From: Anabaena minutissima FACHB-250
Lineage (GTDB): Bacteria; Cyanobacteriota; Cyanobacteriia; Cyanobacteriales; Nostocaceae
Assembly (NCBI RefSeq): GCF_014697125.1
Contig: NZ_JACJRG010000017.1
Coordinates: forward strand, 1-64,000
DNA length: 64,000 nucleotides
Reading direction: 5' to 3'
Numbering within the stretch: the first letter of the stretch is position 1; the number at the start of each line of letters is the position of its first letter. The position numbers and the translations under genes were made by a program. The notes beneath the pieces are model-generated. The model ran no database searches, had not been told where the DNA came from, and saw nothing but the letters and a program-made list of their open reading frames with translations. This document shows, piece by piece, positions 9,169-18,006 of this stretch.

Positions 9169-10347
9169 ATGCCAAAAGTTAATAACTCTAGCATTGTCAG
9201 TTCTGCCTATGTACACATTCCGTTTTGCCGACGGCGGTGCTTTTATTGTGATTTCCCGGTGTTTGTAGTGGGCGATCGCTCGCGGGGGGAAACGTCTGGT
9301 ACTATCTCTCAATACGTTGAGATGCTCTGTCAAGAAATTTCTACTTCCCCAGCCTTTGGTCAACCTTTAAAAACAATTTTCTTCGGCGGTGGGACTCCCT
9401 CACTGCTATCTACGCCTCAGTTACAAAAAATTATAGAGGTGCTAGAGAAGCGGTTTGGTCTGGCTGCTGACATGGAAATTTCTATGGAAGTAGACCCAGG
9501 AACATTTGATTTAGAGCATATCACAGGCTATTGTAGCGCAGGCGTGAATCGTGTAAGTTTGGGTGTACAAGCGTTGCAATCAGAATTGTTAAAATTGGCA
9601 GGGCGATCGCACTCGGTAGCAGATATTTTTGCAGCTGTAGAATTAATTCACCAAACCCAAATTCCCGAATTTAGCATAGACTTGATTTCTGGGTTGCCGC
9701 ATCAGTCTTTAGATCAATGGCAGGATTCTCTCACCAAAGCAGTAGCCATTAACCCTACTCATATATCTATATATGATCTCACCATTGAACCAGGAACTGC
9801 TTTTGGTCGTTACTACCAACCTGGAGACAAACCTTTACCCACAGATGAAACCACAGTCTCAATGTACCGCATGGCGCAACAAGTCTTAACATCTGCGGGT
9901 TATGAACATTACGAAATTTCCAACTATGCCCAAATAGGACATCAATGTCAACATAATCGCGTCTATTGGGAAAATCGACCCTATTACGGCTTTGGTATGG
10001 GAGCAGCAAGTTATCTAGAAGGTAAACGCTTCACCCGTCCCCGTAAAACTAAAGAGTATTATCACTGGGTAAAAACTGGCTGTGTGATTGATTGTGAAGT
10101 CACACCCCCAGAAGAAATATTATTAGAAACTTTAATGTTGGGATTGCGTTTAGCTGAGGGTGTGAGTTTAACTGCACTCACCCAGAAATTTGGTCAACAG
10201 CAGATAGAAGCAATTCATCAATGTCTACAACCTTATTTTGCCAAAGGCTGGGTAGAAGTTTTAGACAACAGGTTACGTTTACTCGACCCAGAGGGGTTTT
10301 TGTTTTCTAATGTAGTGTTAGCAGATTTATTTAATCAGTTGGGATAA
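9169..10347 (+). CDS. hemW: Radical SAM heme chaperone HemW
   Basis: A 392-aa protein from the ATG at 9169; a GTG at 9151 would add six residues, but family members usually begin shortly before the SAYVHIPFC segment. The radical-SAM cluster motif CRRRCFYCDF (CxxxCxxC) binds the [4Fe-4S] cluster. FFGGGTPSLL and EVDPGTFD match the HemN/HemW SAM-binding region, and ISNYAQIGHQCQHN with YWENRPYYGFGMGAAS is typical of HemW. HemW proteins insert or carry heme, whereas true HemN is a coproporphyrinogen dehydrogenase. The assignment to HemW rather than HemN rests on the short N terminus and motif pattern. It is monocistronic, divergent from the PIN/TRAM gene. Confidence 0.88.
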   Translation: MPKVNNSSIVSSAYVHIPFCRRRCFYCDFPVFVVGDRSRGETSGTISQYVEMLCQEISTSPAFGQPLKTIFFGGGTPSLLSTPQLQKIIEVLEKRFGLAADMEISMEVDPGTFDLEHITGYCSAGVNRVSLGVQALQSELLKLAGRSHSVADIFAAVELIHQTQIPEFSIDLISGLPHQSLDQWQDSLTKAVAINPTHISIYDLTIEPGTAFGRYYQPGDKPLPTDETTVSMYRMAQQVLTSAGYEHYEISNYAQIGHQCQHNRVYWENRPYYGFGMGAASYLEGKRFTRPRKTKEYYHWVKTGCVIDCEVTPPEEILLETLMLGLRLAEGVSLTALTQKFGQQQIEAIHQCLQPYFAKGWVEVLDNRLRLLDPEGFLFSNVVLADLFNQLG

Positions 10348-10488
10348 TCATACCCATTTCTGTATGGTATCTAATTTGTCAATAAGCAATAATACTTAAA
10401 AAATTTTCAATACTGTTGAAACTGTAAAAATTACCAAATTTTAAAATTCTCAGGTGTAGGGATGCAAGATATACCTTTGGTCTAGGTG

Positions 10489-10555
10489 CAATGTTTTACA
10501 AACAATGTTATGTTTAGAAATGTGAAGTAAATTTTAAGCTATTCTGGTAGTTATA
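10489..10555 (+). repeat. Direct repeat copy 1 in mys leader
   Basis: This copy shares the exact core TTTTACAAACAATGTTATGT with the copy at 11015. The similarity then continues imperfectly (GAAATGTGAAG against GTAATGTAAAG, TTAAG, ATTC, GG.AGTT). The copies are about 526 bp apart, both upstream of mysA. Confidence 0.75.
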
Positions 10556-11014
10556 AAATCTGCTCAATGAGGCTTAGACCCATGCTCCAAAGTGCCTACA
10601 GTCCGTAATTTTCTGGGACTGGGTATAGTGTTCAGGGTTTAAAAATGAAGGTCAATTCACAAAGTTTTATTGCGTATCTTTGCTAAAACTTTAAGGTGCA
10701 GTAAAGGTTCATAACTCCTTGTCTGTATCAACCAAAATAAGGACGCTAAAAATTTAGTGTTCTATCTTGGCGTGGATAAGTTTATAACTGTCATCAAATC
10801 TAGCAAGATTATCCTCCTTTTTTAATTTAATTGGGATTAATTTATGCTGCCAATTTGCAGGAAAATCTCCTCTCATTAGATTCAAAATTTATGATTTAGC
10901 CAATCCTAATTTTGTCTGAGGTGCTGGGTGAAAAGGATGAAAAAGCTTAGTGATAAATTCCTGAACGTTCAGAGTTTCTAATATATCCTATAGAAAATAT
11001 CTGAAAAGCCGATC

Positions 11015-11080
11015 CAATATTTTACAAACAATGTTATGTTTGGTAATGTAAAGAAAACTTAAGTGATTCGGGCAGTTTAA
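11015..11080 (+). repeat. Direct repeat copy 2 in mys leader
   Basis: Second copy of the ~65-bp repeat, about 400 bp before the mysA start. The first 25 bases are nearly identical to copy 1, and the rest is about three-quarters identical by eye. It may be a duplicated promoter or regulator-binding region. Confidence 0.75.
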
Positions 11081-11327
11081 AGATACTGTCACAAGACTCT
11101 TTACAAAAGGTCTAGAGCTAAAAGTCTGTTTATTTTGACTACAGCCTAGTAACCAAAACTTAAAAGGAAGAGAAAATTAACGCAAGTTTTCTTATCCAAA
11201 TTACAGGAGCGACTAAGTTTAACCAAGACTTAACATAATAATTACTATTCCTTTAAGAGCAGACTCCATATGAGTTTGGGAATATTTATTGGCATGATTT
11301 AAGTCTTGGATATCATCAGCAACTGTT

Positions 11328-11364
11328 ACACAACGCCTTGTTTTATGAACTTAAGGTGTTGTGT
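11328..11364 (+). promoter_or_regulatory. Stem-loop in mys leader
   Basis: ACACAACGCCTT (11328-11339) pairs with AAGGTGTTGTGT (11353-11364) with one G-U wobble and a 13-nt loop, 112 bp before the mysA start codon. No U tract follows, so it is not a standard terminator. It could be a leader RNA structure or an operator. Confidence 0.45.
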
Positions 11365-11475
11365 ATAATGCAAATTTCCAGCAAGCTCTGCTTAACTAGA
11401 AGCCAATAATTTCTAGTTAGGACGAGTGTATTAACCCAGTAAAACAGGCTATTTTTGTATCCAAAGGACTAAAAA

Positions 11476-12717
11476 ATGAGCATCATCCAAGCAAAGTTTG
11501 AAGCTACAGAAACAGCTTTTCATGTAGAAGGCTACGAAAAAATTGAGTACGATTTAGTGTATGTCGATGGAGTTTTTGCCATTAAAAATCAAGAACTTGC
11601 AGATGTCTATAAAAGTTTTGGGCGATGTTTAGCTGTTGTTGACGCAAATGTGAGTCAGTTTTACAGTAGTCAAATGCAGAAATATTTCCAGCATTATGGC
11701 ATTGAATTGACGCTCTTCCCCATCACAATCACTGAACCAAATAAGACTATTCAAACTTTTGAAAAAGTTATAGATGTCTTTGCAGATTTCAAATTAGTTC
11801 GCAAAGAACCAGTCTTAGTAGTGGGTGGGGGTTTAGTTACAGATGTTGTTGGTTTTGCTTGTTCTACCTACCGACGCAGCAGTAATTACATCCGTATTCC
11901 TACTAGCTTAATTGGACTAATTGATGCTAGTGTTGCCATAAAGGTAGCAGTCAACCACAAGAAGCTGAAAAACCGTCTAGGTGCTTATCACGCTTCTCGC
12001 AAAGTTTTCTTAGATTTTTCCTTCCTGGGTACTTTACCAACAGACCAAGTACGCAACGGTATGGCGGAATTAGTCAAAATCGCCGTAGTTGCTCACAAAG
12101 AAGTATTTGAGTTGTTGGAGAAGTACGGGGAAGACTTACTACATACTCATTTTGGCAATCTTGACGCAGCTAGTCAGACACAAGAAATAGCAAATCAAGT
12201 CACCCATAAAGCCATCAAAAAGATGTTGGAGTTAGAAGTACCTAATCTCCACGAGTTAGACCTAGATAGGGTGATTGCTTACGGCCACACTTGGAGTCCG
12301 ACATTGGAACTTGCGCCGCATATACCCATGTTCCACGGTCACGCAGTCAATATTGATATGGCTTTTTCTGCCACCATTGCGGCACGTAGAGGCTACATTA
12401 CTACTCAAGAACGCGATCGCATTTTAGGATTAATGAGTCGCATTGGTCTAGCACTAGACCATCCCCTGTTGGATGTAGAGCTGTTATGGCGTGCTACTCA
12501 ATCCATTACTCTGACTAGAGACGGGTTGCTCAGAGCTGCAATGCCAAAACCTATCGGTGAGTGTCACTTCGTCAATGACCTGACAAAAGAAGAATTAGCC
12601 GTCGCTTTAGCTGAACACAAAGAACTTTGCAGCAACTATCCTCGCGGTGGCGAGGGTGTAGATATGTATCCCCTCAGCAGCCAAAAAGAACTCGTAGGGA
12701 GTGCGGTAGGAAAGTGA
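11476..12717 (+). CDS. mysA: Demethyl-4-deoxygadusol synthase MysA
   Basis: A 413-aa sugar-phosphate cyclase of the dehydroquinate synthase superfamily. In the mycosporine pathway it converts sedoheptulose 7-phosphate to demethyl-4-deoxygadusol. Visible features are the NAD-binding glycine motif VVGGGLVTDVVGFACS, the RIPTSLIGLIDASVAIK segment, and metal-ligand regions RNGMAELVKIA (Glu), AYGHTWSP (His) and FHGHAVN (His). The length matches the family. A good AGGA Shine-Dalgarno lies upstream of the ATG. The next three genes are the O-methyltransferase, ATP-grasp ligase and NRPS-like enzyme, which separates it from plain dehydroquinate synthase. It is first in the operon after the long leader. 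Confidence 0.95.
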   Translation: MSIIQAKFEATETAFHVEGYEKIEYDLVYVDGVFAIKNQELADVYKSFGRCLAVVDANVSQFYSSQMQKYFQHYGIELTLFPITITEPNKTIQTFEKVIDVFADFKLVRKEPVLVVGGGLVTDVVGFACSTYRRSSNYIRIPTSLIGLIDASVAIKVAVNHKKLKNRLGAYHASRKVFLDFSFLGTLPTDQVRNGMAELVKIAVVAHKEVFELLEKYGEDLLHTHFGNLDAASQTQEIANQVTHKAIKKMLELEVPNLHELDLDRVIAYGHTWSPTLELAPHIPMFHGHAVNIDMAFSATIAARRGYITTQERDRILGLMSRIGLALDHPLLDVELLWRATQSITLTRDGLLRAAMPKPIGECHFVNDLTKEELAVALAEHKELCSNYPRGGEGVDMYPLSSQKELVGSAVGK

Positions 12718-12746
12718 TGAGTGCCGAGTAGTGAGTGCTGAGTAGA
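12717..12746. repeat. Short degenerate heptad repeat between mysA and mysB
   Basis: The sequence contains GAGTGCCGAGTAGTGAGTGC and neighbouring bases, partial copies of the TGAGTGC heptamer (complement of GCACTCA) that forms long arrays elsewhere in this window. It lies just after the mysA stop. Confidence 0.5.
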
Positions 12747-12817
12747 TATAAACTCAAGTGCTTTAAGACTTTGAGCAATCAACAATTTCCTAATCTATGT
12801 GACTACAACTATAAATC

Positions 12818-13663
12818 ATGACAAATCGCAATTCTTTTTTGATAGCAAAGCCGACAGCTAGACCTGTCACACCCTTGGGAATCTTAACCCAGAAGTTAGA
12901 AGCCATTGTCAAAGAAGTCAACCAACGCCAAGATTTACCTGCTGATTTAGTAGCTGAAATTAACCAAGCATGGCAGTTAGCAGCAGGTATCGACCCTTAT
13001 CTAGAAGAATGCACCACCGAAGAATCAGTAGCCTTGGCTGTACTGGCAAAGATAACAGCCACAGAAGCTTGGGGTGAACGCTTTACCGCAGGTGCAACTG
13101 TCCGTCCTCTAGAACAAGAAATGCTCTCCGGTCATATAGAAGGACAAACCTTAAAGATGTTTGTTCACATGACCAAAGCGCAAAGAGTCCTTGAAATCGG
13201 GATGTTCACAGGTTATTCTGCCTTAGCGATGGCAGAAGCCTTACCAGCAGACGGTGTATTGGTAGCTTGTGAAGTAGACCCTTACGCAGCAGAAGTTGCA
13301 AAGACAGCTTTTGGGCAATCTCCCCACGGTGCAAAGATACGTGTGGAATTGGGTGCAGCCTTAGCAACCTTAGAGAAATTAGCGGCGGCTGGAGAAACTT
13401 TTGACTTGGTATTTATCGATGCCGATAAAAAAGAGTATGTAGCTTACTTCCAAATGCTGCTGGATACCAGTTTGTTAGCACCGCAAGGTTTTATCTGTGT
13501 CGATAACACACTCCTACAAGGAGAGGTGTATTTACCTGCACAAAAACGTAGCGTCAACGGTCAAGCGATCGCTGAATTTAATCATACCGTAGCCCTCGAC
13601 CCCCGTGTTGAACAGGTTTTACTTCCCCTGCGCGATGGTTTGACGATTATCCGCAGAGTGTAA
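12818..13663 (+). CDS. mysB: O-methyltransferase MysB (4-deoxygadusol formation)
   Basis: A 281-aa class I SAM-dependent O-methyltransferase of the caffeoyl-CoA-type family. It methylates demethyl-4-deoxygadusol to 4-deoxygadusol. SAM motif I is VLEIGMFTGYSALAMAEALP. ACEVDPYA is the acidic ribose-contact loop. FIDADKKEYVAYF and CVDNTLLQGEV carry the likely divalent-metal aspartates and asparagine. An N-terminal extension of about 100 residues precedes the catalytic core. It sits 100 bp after mysA and 3 bp before mysC, so mysB and mysC are surely cotranscribed. Confidence 0.94.
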   Translation: MTNRNSFLIAKPTARPVTPLGILTQKLEAIVKEVNQRQDLPADLVAEINQAWQLAAGIDPYLEECTTEESVALAVLAKITATEAWGERFTAGATVRPLEQEMLSGHIEGQTLKMFVHMTKAQRVLEIGMFTGYSALAMAEALPADGVLVACEVDPYAAEVAKTAFGQSPHGAKIRVELGAALATLEKLAAAGETFDLVFIDADKKEYVAYFQMLLDTSLLAPQGFICVDNTLLQGEVYLPAQKRSVNGQAIAEFNHTVALDPRVEQVLLPLRDGLTIIRRV

Positions 13664-13666
13664 ACT

Positions 13667-15052
13667 ATGGCACAATCTATTTCATTTAATTCCTCACCTG
13701 CTACGCCGTCTCTAGGTTTAGAGACGAAAATAGCCGCAATTATCCAAAATATCCTGACTTTGGCTTTGCTATTATTAGCATTGCCAGTCAACGCTGCGAT
13801 CGTTTTCATATCTTTGTTTTTGGGTGCTATTTTGCGTCCCCAAACTACGAAAACCAGCAACCCCAAAAATATCCTCATCAGTGGCGGTAAAATGACCAAA
13901 GCTTTGCAACTAGCAAGGTCATTCCACGCGGCTGGACATCGGGTTGTCCTGCTGGAAACCCATAAATACTGGTTAACTGGCCATAGGTTTTCTCAAGCTG
14001 TGGATAAATTTTATACAGTTCCCGCACCAGAGAAAAACTCAGAAGCCTATATCCAAGCCTTAGTAGATATAGTCAAACGAGAAAACATCAATGTCTATGT
14101 TCCCGTCACCAGTCCAGTCGGGAGTTACTACGACTCCCTAGCCAAACCAGAGTTATCACGTCATTGCGAAGTATTTCATTTTGATGCAGATATCACCCAA
14201 ATGCTGGATGATAAATTTGCACTCGCTGAAAAAGCGCGATCGCTTGGTTTATCAGTACCCAAATCCTTTAAAATTACCTCTGGCGAACAAGTCATCAACT
14301 TCGACTTTTCCGGCGAGACCCGCAAATACATCCTCAAAAGCATTGCTTACGACTCAGTGCGGCGTTTAGACTTAACCAAACTTCCCTGCGCCACCCCAGA
14401 AGAAACAGCCGCCTTCGTCAGAAGTTTGCCAATCAGTCCCGAAAAACCGTGGATTATGCAAGAATTTATCCCTGGTGAAGAATTCTGCACCCACAGCACC
14501 GTTAGGGATGGCGAACTACGTCTACACTGCTGCTGCGAATCATCAGCGTTTCAAGTCAACTATGAAAACGTTGAAAACCCTCAAATCGTGGAATGGGTGA
14601 GACACTTTGTTAAGGAACTCAAACTAACAGGACAGATTTCCTTCGACTTCATCCAAGCTGAAGACGGTCAAGTATACGTCATCGAATGTAACCCCCGCAC
14701 ACACTCAGCAATTACCACCTTCTACGACCACCCCCAGGTTGCAGAAGCCTATCTGGGAACAGAACCAATAGGTGAAACCTTACAGCCATTAGTAACCAGC
14801 AAACCAACTTACTGGACTTATCACGAAGTTTGGCGTTTGACTGGTATTCGTTCCTTCACCCAGTTGAAGAAATTGATGCTAAATATTTGGCGCGGAACTG
14901 ATGCAATTTTACAGTTAGATGACCCGCTACCGTTCTTGATGGTACATCACTGGCAAATTCCTCTGCTGTTGTTGAATAATCTCCGTCAACTTAAAGGCTG
15001 GACACGGATAGATTTCAATATCGGTAAATTGGTGGAATTGGGAGGAGATTAA
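13667..15052 (+). CDS. mysC: ATP-grasp ligase MysC (mycosporine-glycine synthase)
   Basis: A 461-aa ATP-grasp enzyme that attaches glycine to 4-deoxygadusol to give mycosporine-glycine. A hydrophobic segment at roughly residues 22-51 (IIQNILTLALLLLALPVNAA and on) predicts membrane association. ILISGGKMTKALQLARSF resembles a preATP-grasp nucleotide-fold start. YILKSIAYDS supplies the ATP-binding lysine, MQEFIPGEEFCTHS the central fold, and VYVIECNPRTHSA the Mg/ATP-binding Glu/Asn of the ATP-grasp core. It starts 3 nt after mysB and is followed after 171 bp by mysE. Confidence 0.94.
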   Translation: MAQSISFNSSPATPSLGLETKIAAIIQNILTLALLLLALPVNAAIVFISLFLGAILRPQTTKTSNPKNILISGGKMTKALQLARSFHAAGHRVVLLETHKYWLTGHRFSQAVDKFYTVPAPEKNSEAYIQALVDIVKRENINVYVPVTSPVGSYYDSLAKPELSRHCEVFHFDADITQMLDDKFALAEKARSLGLSVPKSFKITSGEQVINFDFSGETRKYILKSIAYDSVRRLDLTKLPCATPEETAAFVRSLPISPEKPWIMQEFIPGEEFCTHSTVRDGELRLHCCCESSAFQVNYENVENPQIVEWVRHFVKELKLTGQISFDFIQAEDGQVYVIECNPRTHSAITTFYDHPQVAEAYLGTEPIGETLQPLVTSKPTYWTYHEVWRLTGIRSFTQLKKLMLNIWRGTDAILQLDDPLPFLMVHHWQIPLLLLNNLRQLKGWTRIDFNIGKLVELGGD

Positions 15053-15065
15053 GAGTTTTTATTTC

Positions 15066-15164
15066 ACGCAAAGGCGCAAAGAATAGCGCAAGAGATTGAT
15101 TTAAAAATTAGTATTACTTGCTAACATCTTCCTTCTTACTCTCTGCGCCTTTGCGCCTCTGCGT
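15066..15164. repeat. Palindromic dispersed repeat between mysC and mysE
   Basis: ACGCAAAGGCGCAAAG (15066-15081) and CTTTGCGCCTCTGCGT (15149-15164) are inverted repeats with one mismatch, separated by 67 bp. The wording is that of a common Nostoc intergenic palindrome. It lies within the mys operon and could form a stem in the transcript that modulates mysE expression. Confidence 0.65.
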
Positions 15165-15223
15165 GAGTAAATAACCCCTCAATTCCACAAAGCCGTTAAC
15201 CGACATTTTCATCTCATCAAAAA

Positions 15224-17869
15224 ATGCAAACCACACACATAAATCTCAACGCCACACAAAGAGATTACGACCTATCTCAAAGCTTACATGAGTTATTTAC
15301 AGCGCAAGTAGAACGCACCCCCAACGCCATAGCTGTAACATTTGAACAGCAACAATTAACATATCAAGAATTAAATAATAGAGCTAATCAACTAGCACAC
15401 TACTTACAGACATTAGAAATCAAACTAGAAACATTAGTTGCTGTTTGTGTAGAACGTTCCTTGGAAATGGTTGTGTGTTTGTTGGGAATTCTCAAAGCTG
15501 GCGGTGCTTATGTACCCATTGACCCAGAATATCCCCAAGAACGCATAGCATATATGCTAGAAGATTCTCAGGTAAAAGTATTACTAACTCAAGAGAAATT
15601 ACTCACTCAAATTCCTCAGCATCAAGCTCATACTATTTGTATAGATACAGAATGGAAGAAAATTTCCACACAACCAAATACTAATCTTAAGAGTGGCGTG
15701 AAACCAGATAATCTTGCTTATGTTATCTACACTTCTGGTTCTACTGGTAAACCCAAGGGTGCAATGAACACCCACAAAGGTATATGTAATCGCCTGCTGT
15801 GGATGCAAGAAACTTATCAAATTAATTCTACAGATAGTGTCTTACAAAAAACACCATTTAGCTTTGATGTGTCTGTTTGGGAATTCTTCTGGACTTTATT
15901 AACAGGCGCACGTTTAGTAATTGCTCAACCGGGAGGACATCGAGATAGTAGTTATCTTATTAATCTGATTATTCAAGAGCAAATCACTACTTTGCATTTT
16001 GTCCCCTCCATGCTGCAAATCTTTTTAGCTAGTCGTGGTGTCGAAAAATGCACTTCCATTAAGAGAGTAATTTGTAGTGGCGAAGCCTTACCTTTAGATT
16101 TACAAAATAGATTTTTTGAGCGTTTGGACTGCGAATTACATAACTTATATGGGCCGACAGAAGCCGCCATTGATGTTACTTTTTGGCAGTGTCAAAAACA
16201 CAGTAGTTTAAAAACTGTACCAATTGGTCGTCCCATTGCTAACACCCAAATTTACATCCTTGATGAGCATTTACAGCCAGTTGATTTCGGTGTAATTGGC
16301 GAAATTTATATTGGCGGTGTAGGTGTAGCGCGAGGTTATCTCAATCGTGCAGAATTGACTGAAGAAAAATTTATTCCTAACCCATTTAAAGATTCAAAAA
16401 TTGCATCAAAATATCTCTACAAGACTGGTGATTTAGCTCGTTATTTACCAGATGGTAATATTGAATATATTGGTAGAACCGACTATCAAATAAAAATCCG
16501 AGGCTATCGTATTGAAATTGGCGAGATTGAAAATGTTCTCTCTTTACATCCGCAAGTTAGAGAAGCGGTAATTATTGCGCGTACTGATAACACAGCAGAA
16601 AAACAACTAATTGCTTATATTACCTACAATTCCGAAAAACCAACACTCAATAGCCTGCGTCATTTTCTGAAATCACAGCTACCTGATTTTATGATTCCCG
16701 CCGCCTTTGTGATGTTGGAAACTTTACCTTTAACTCCCAGTGGAAAAGTAGACCGTAAGGCTTTACCACAACCCGATATTTCTCATTTTAGTGAAAGTAA
16801 TGATTTTGTTGCTCCTCGTAATCAGGTAGAAGCGCAATTAGTCAAAATATGGTCAGAGATTTTAAACTTACCACAAATCGGGGTAAAAGATAACTTTTTT
16901 GCTTTAGGTGGTGATTCCCTGAAAGCACTGCATTTAATTTCCCGAATAGAACAACATTTTTCTAAAGAAATACCTTTAGCGACACTTTTAACAAATCCAG
17001 TCATTACAGATTTAGCAATAGTTATTCAAGACTCTAATAATCAGATTCGTCATTCACCTTTAGTCCCCATTCAACCACAAGGTACCAAGCAACCTTTCTT
17101 TTGTATTCATCCTGCCGGTGGCCATGTTTTGTGCTACTTCAAATTAGCTAATTACGTAGGAAATGAACAACCCTTTTATGGCTTGCAAGCTCAAGGATTT
17201 TATGAGGAAGAAGAACCCTTAACCAGAATTGAAGATATGGCCAGCCTCTACGTCAAAACTATCCTTGAATTTCAACCCCAAGGGTCTTATCAAGTTGGTG
17301 GTTGGTCATTTGGAGGCGTTGTCGCTTATGAGGTAGCACAGCAGCTAAAAAGGCAAGGAAAAGAAGTATCTTTGTTAGCAATACTTGATTCTTATGTCCC
17401 GATTTTATTAGATAAACAAAAACCAATTGATGATGTTTATTTAGTGGGTGTACTTTCTAGAGTTTTTGGGGGAATGTTTGGTCAAGATAATTTAGTTACA
17501 CCTGATGAAATACAAGATTTAAGTTTAGAAGCAAAAATCAACTACATCATCGATAAAGCGAGACAAGCTAAAATATTTCCTCCTGGTGTAGAACGTCAAA
17601 ATAATCGCCGCATTTTGGATGTCTTAGTGGGAACTTTGAAAGCAACTTATTCCTATAAAAGACAGCCATATCCGGGGAAAGTGACTGTTTTTAGAGCCAG
17701 AGAGAAACATATTATGGCTGCTGATCCGACTTTAGTTTGGGTAGAGTTATTTTCTGTCATGGCGGCAGATGAAGTCAACATTATTGATGTACCAGGAAAT
17801 CATTATTCGTTTGTTTTAGAACCTCATGTACCGGTTTTGGCACAACGTTTGAAAGCTTGCATGAATTAA
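15224..17869 (+). CDS. mysE: NRPS-like enzyme MysE (shinorine synthase type)
   Basis: An 881-aa single-module NRPS lacking a condensation domain: adenylation (about 1-520), thiolation (Ser565 in GGDSLKAL) and thioesterase (Ser695 in GWSFG). Adenylation core motifs include YTSGSTGKPKG, LYGPTEAAID, YKTGDLARY and PSGKVDRKALP. It activates an amino acid and condenses it with mycosporine-glycine to give a di-substituted mycosporine. The specificity pocket read by eye (D-V from FDVSVWE, W, H from LHFVP, I and S from VICSGEAL, L, I-D from AAIDVTF, K) is close to published serine codes. This predicts serine and hence shinorine. It is last in the cluster. No D-Ala-D-Ala-ligase-type MysD lies in the operon, consistent with this route. 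Confidence 0.93.
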   Translation: MQTTHINLNATQRDYDLSQSLHELFTAQVERTPNAIAVTFEQQQLTYQELNNRANQLAHYLQTLEIKLETLVAVCVERSLEMVVCLLGILKAGGAYVPIDPEYPQERIAYMLEDSQVKVLLTQEKLLTQIPQHQAHTICIDTEWKKISTQPNTNLKSGVKPDNLAYVIYTSGSTGKPKGAMNTHKGICNRLLWMQETYQINSTDSVLQKTPFSFDVSVWEFFWTLLTGARLVIAQPGGHRDSSYLINLIIQEQITTLHFVPSMLQIFLASRGVEKCTSIKRVICSGEALPLDLQNRFFERLDCELHNLYGPTEAAIDVTFWQCQKHSSLKTVPIGRPIANTQIYILDEHLQPVDFGVIGEIYIGGVGVARGYLNRAELTEEKFIPNPFKDSKIASKYLYKTGDLARYLPDGNIEYIGRTDYQIKIRGYRIEIGEIENVLSLHPQVREAVIIARTDNTAEKQLIAYITYNSEKPTLNSLRHFLKSQLPDFMIPAAFVMLETLPLTPSGKVDRKALPQPDISHFSESNDFVAPRNQVEAQLVKIWSEILNLPQIGVKDNFFALGGDSLKALHLISRIEQHFSKEIPLATLLTNPVITDLAIVIQDSNNQIRHSPLVPIQPQGTKQPFFCIHPAGGHVLCYFKLANYVGNEQPFYGLQAQGFYEEEEPLTRIEDMASLYVKTILEFQPQGSYQVGGWSFGGVVAYEVAQQLKRQGKEVSLLAILDSYVPILLDKQKPIDDVYLVGVLSRVFGGMFGQDNLVTPDEIQDLSLEAKINYIIDKARQAKIFPPGVERQNNRRILDVLVGTLKATYSYKRQPYPGKVTVFRAREKHIMAADPTLVWVELFSVMAADEVNIIDVPGNHYSFVLEPHVPVLAQRLKACMN

Positions 17870-18006
17870 TGAGTAAAGATTACAGTTTTGTGCTGCCTTA
17901 ACATTTTCTTAATCAGACTTTGATTCTAGGTTGGTAGGTTATTTTTACTTGATTGCAAGGTAAGTTAAAAATTGCCACCTATATCTAAATCTTAGTAGGA
18001 GTGAGT

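Larger units (their letters stand above)
10348..11475. promoter_or_regulatory. Long leader/regulatory region upstream of the mycosporine cluster
   Basis: A 1.1-kb stretch without a credible coding region between hemW and mysA. It contains a ~65-bp imperfect direct repeat (10489-10555 and 11015-11080), a strong hairpin (11328-11364), and AT-rich DNA. A TATAAT-like hexamer lies at 11364-11369, but without a well-spaced -35 element. The ribosome binding site AGGA precedes the mysA ATG by about 8 nt. Promoter and long 5' leader functions are inferred from position. Confidence 0.45.

Noticed and set aside
9073..9363. Minus-strand 96-codon ORF overlapping the hemW start
   Set aside because: It lies mostly antisense to the conserved radical-SAM region and has no recognisable features.
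11364..11369. TATAAT as the mysA promoter
   Set aside because: No -35 hexamer lies at 16-18 bp and the site overlaps the stem-loop; kept only as a remark.
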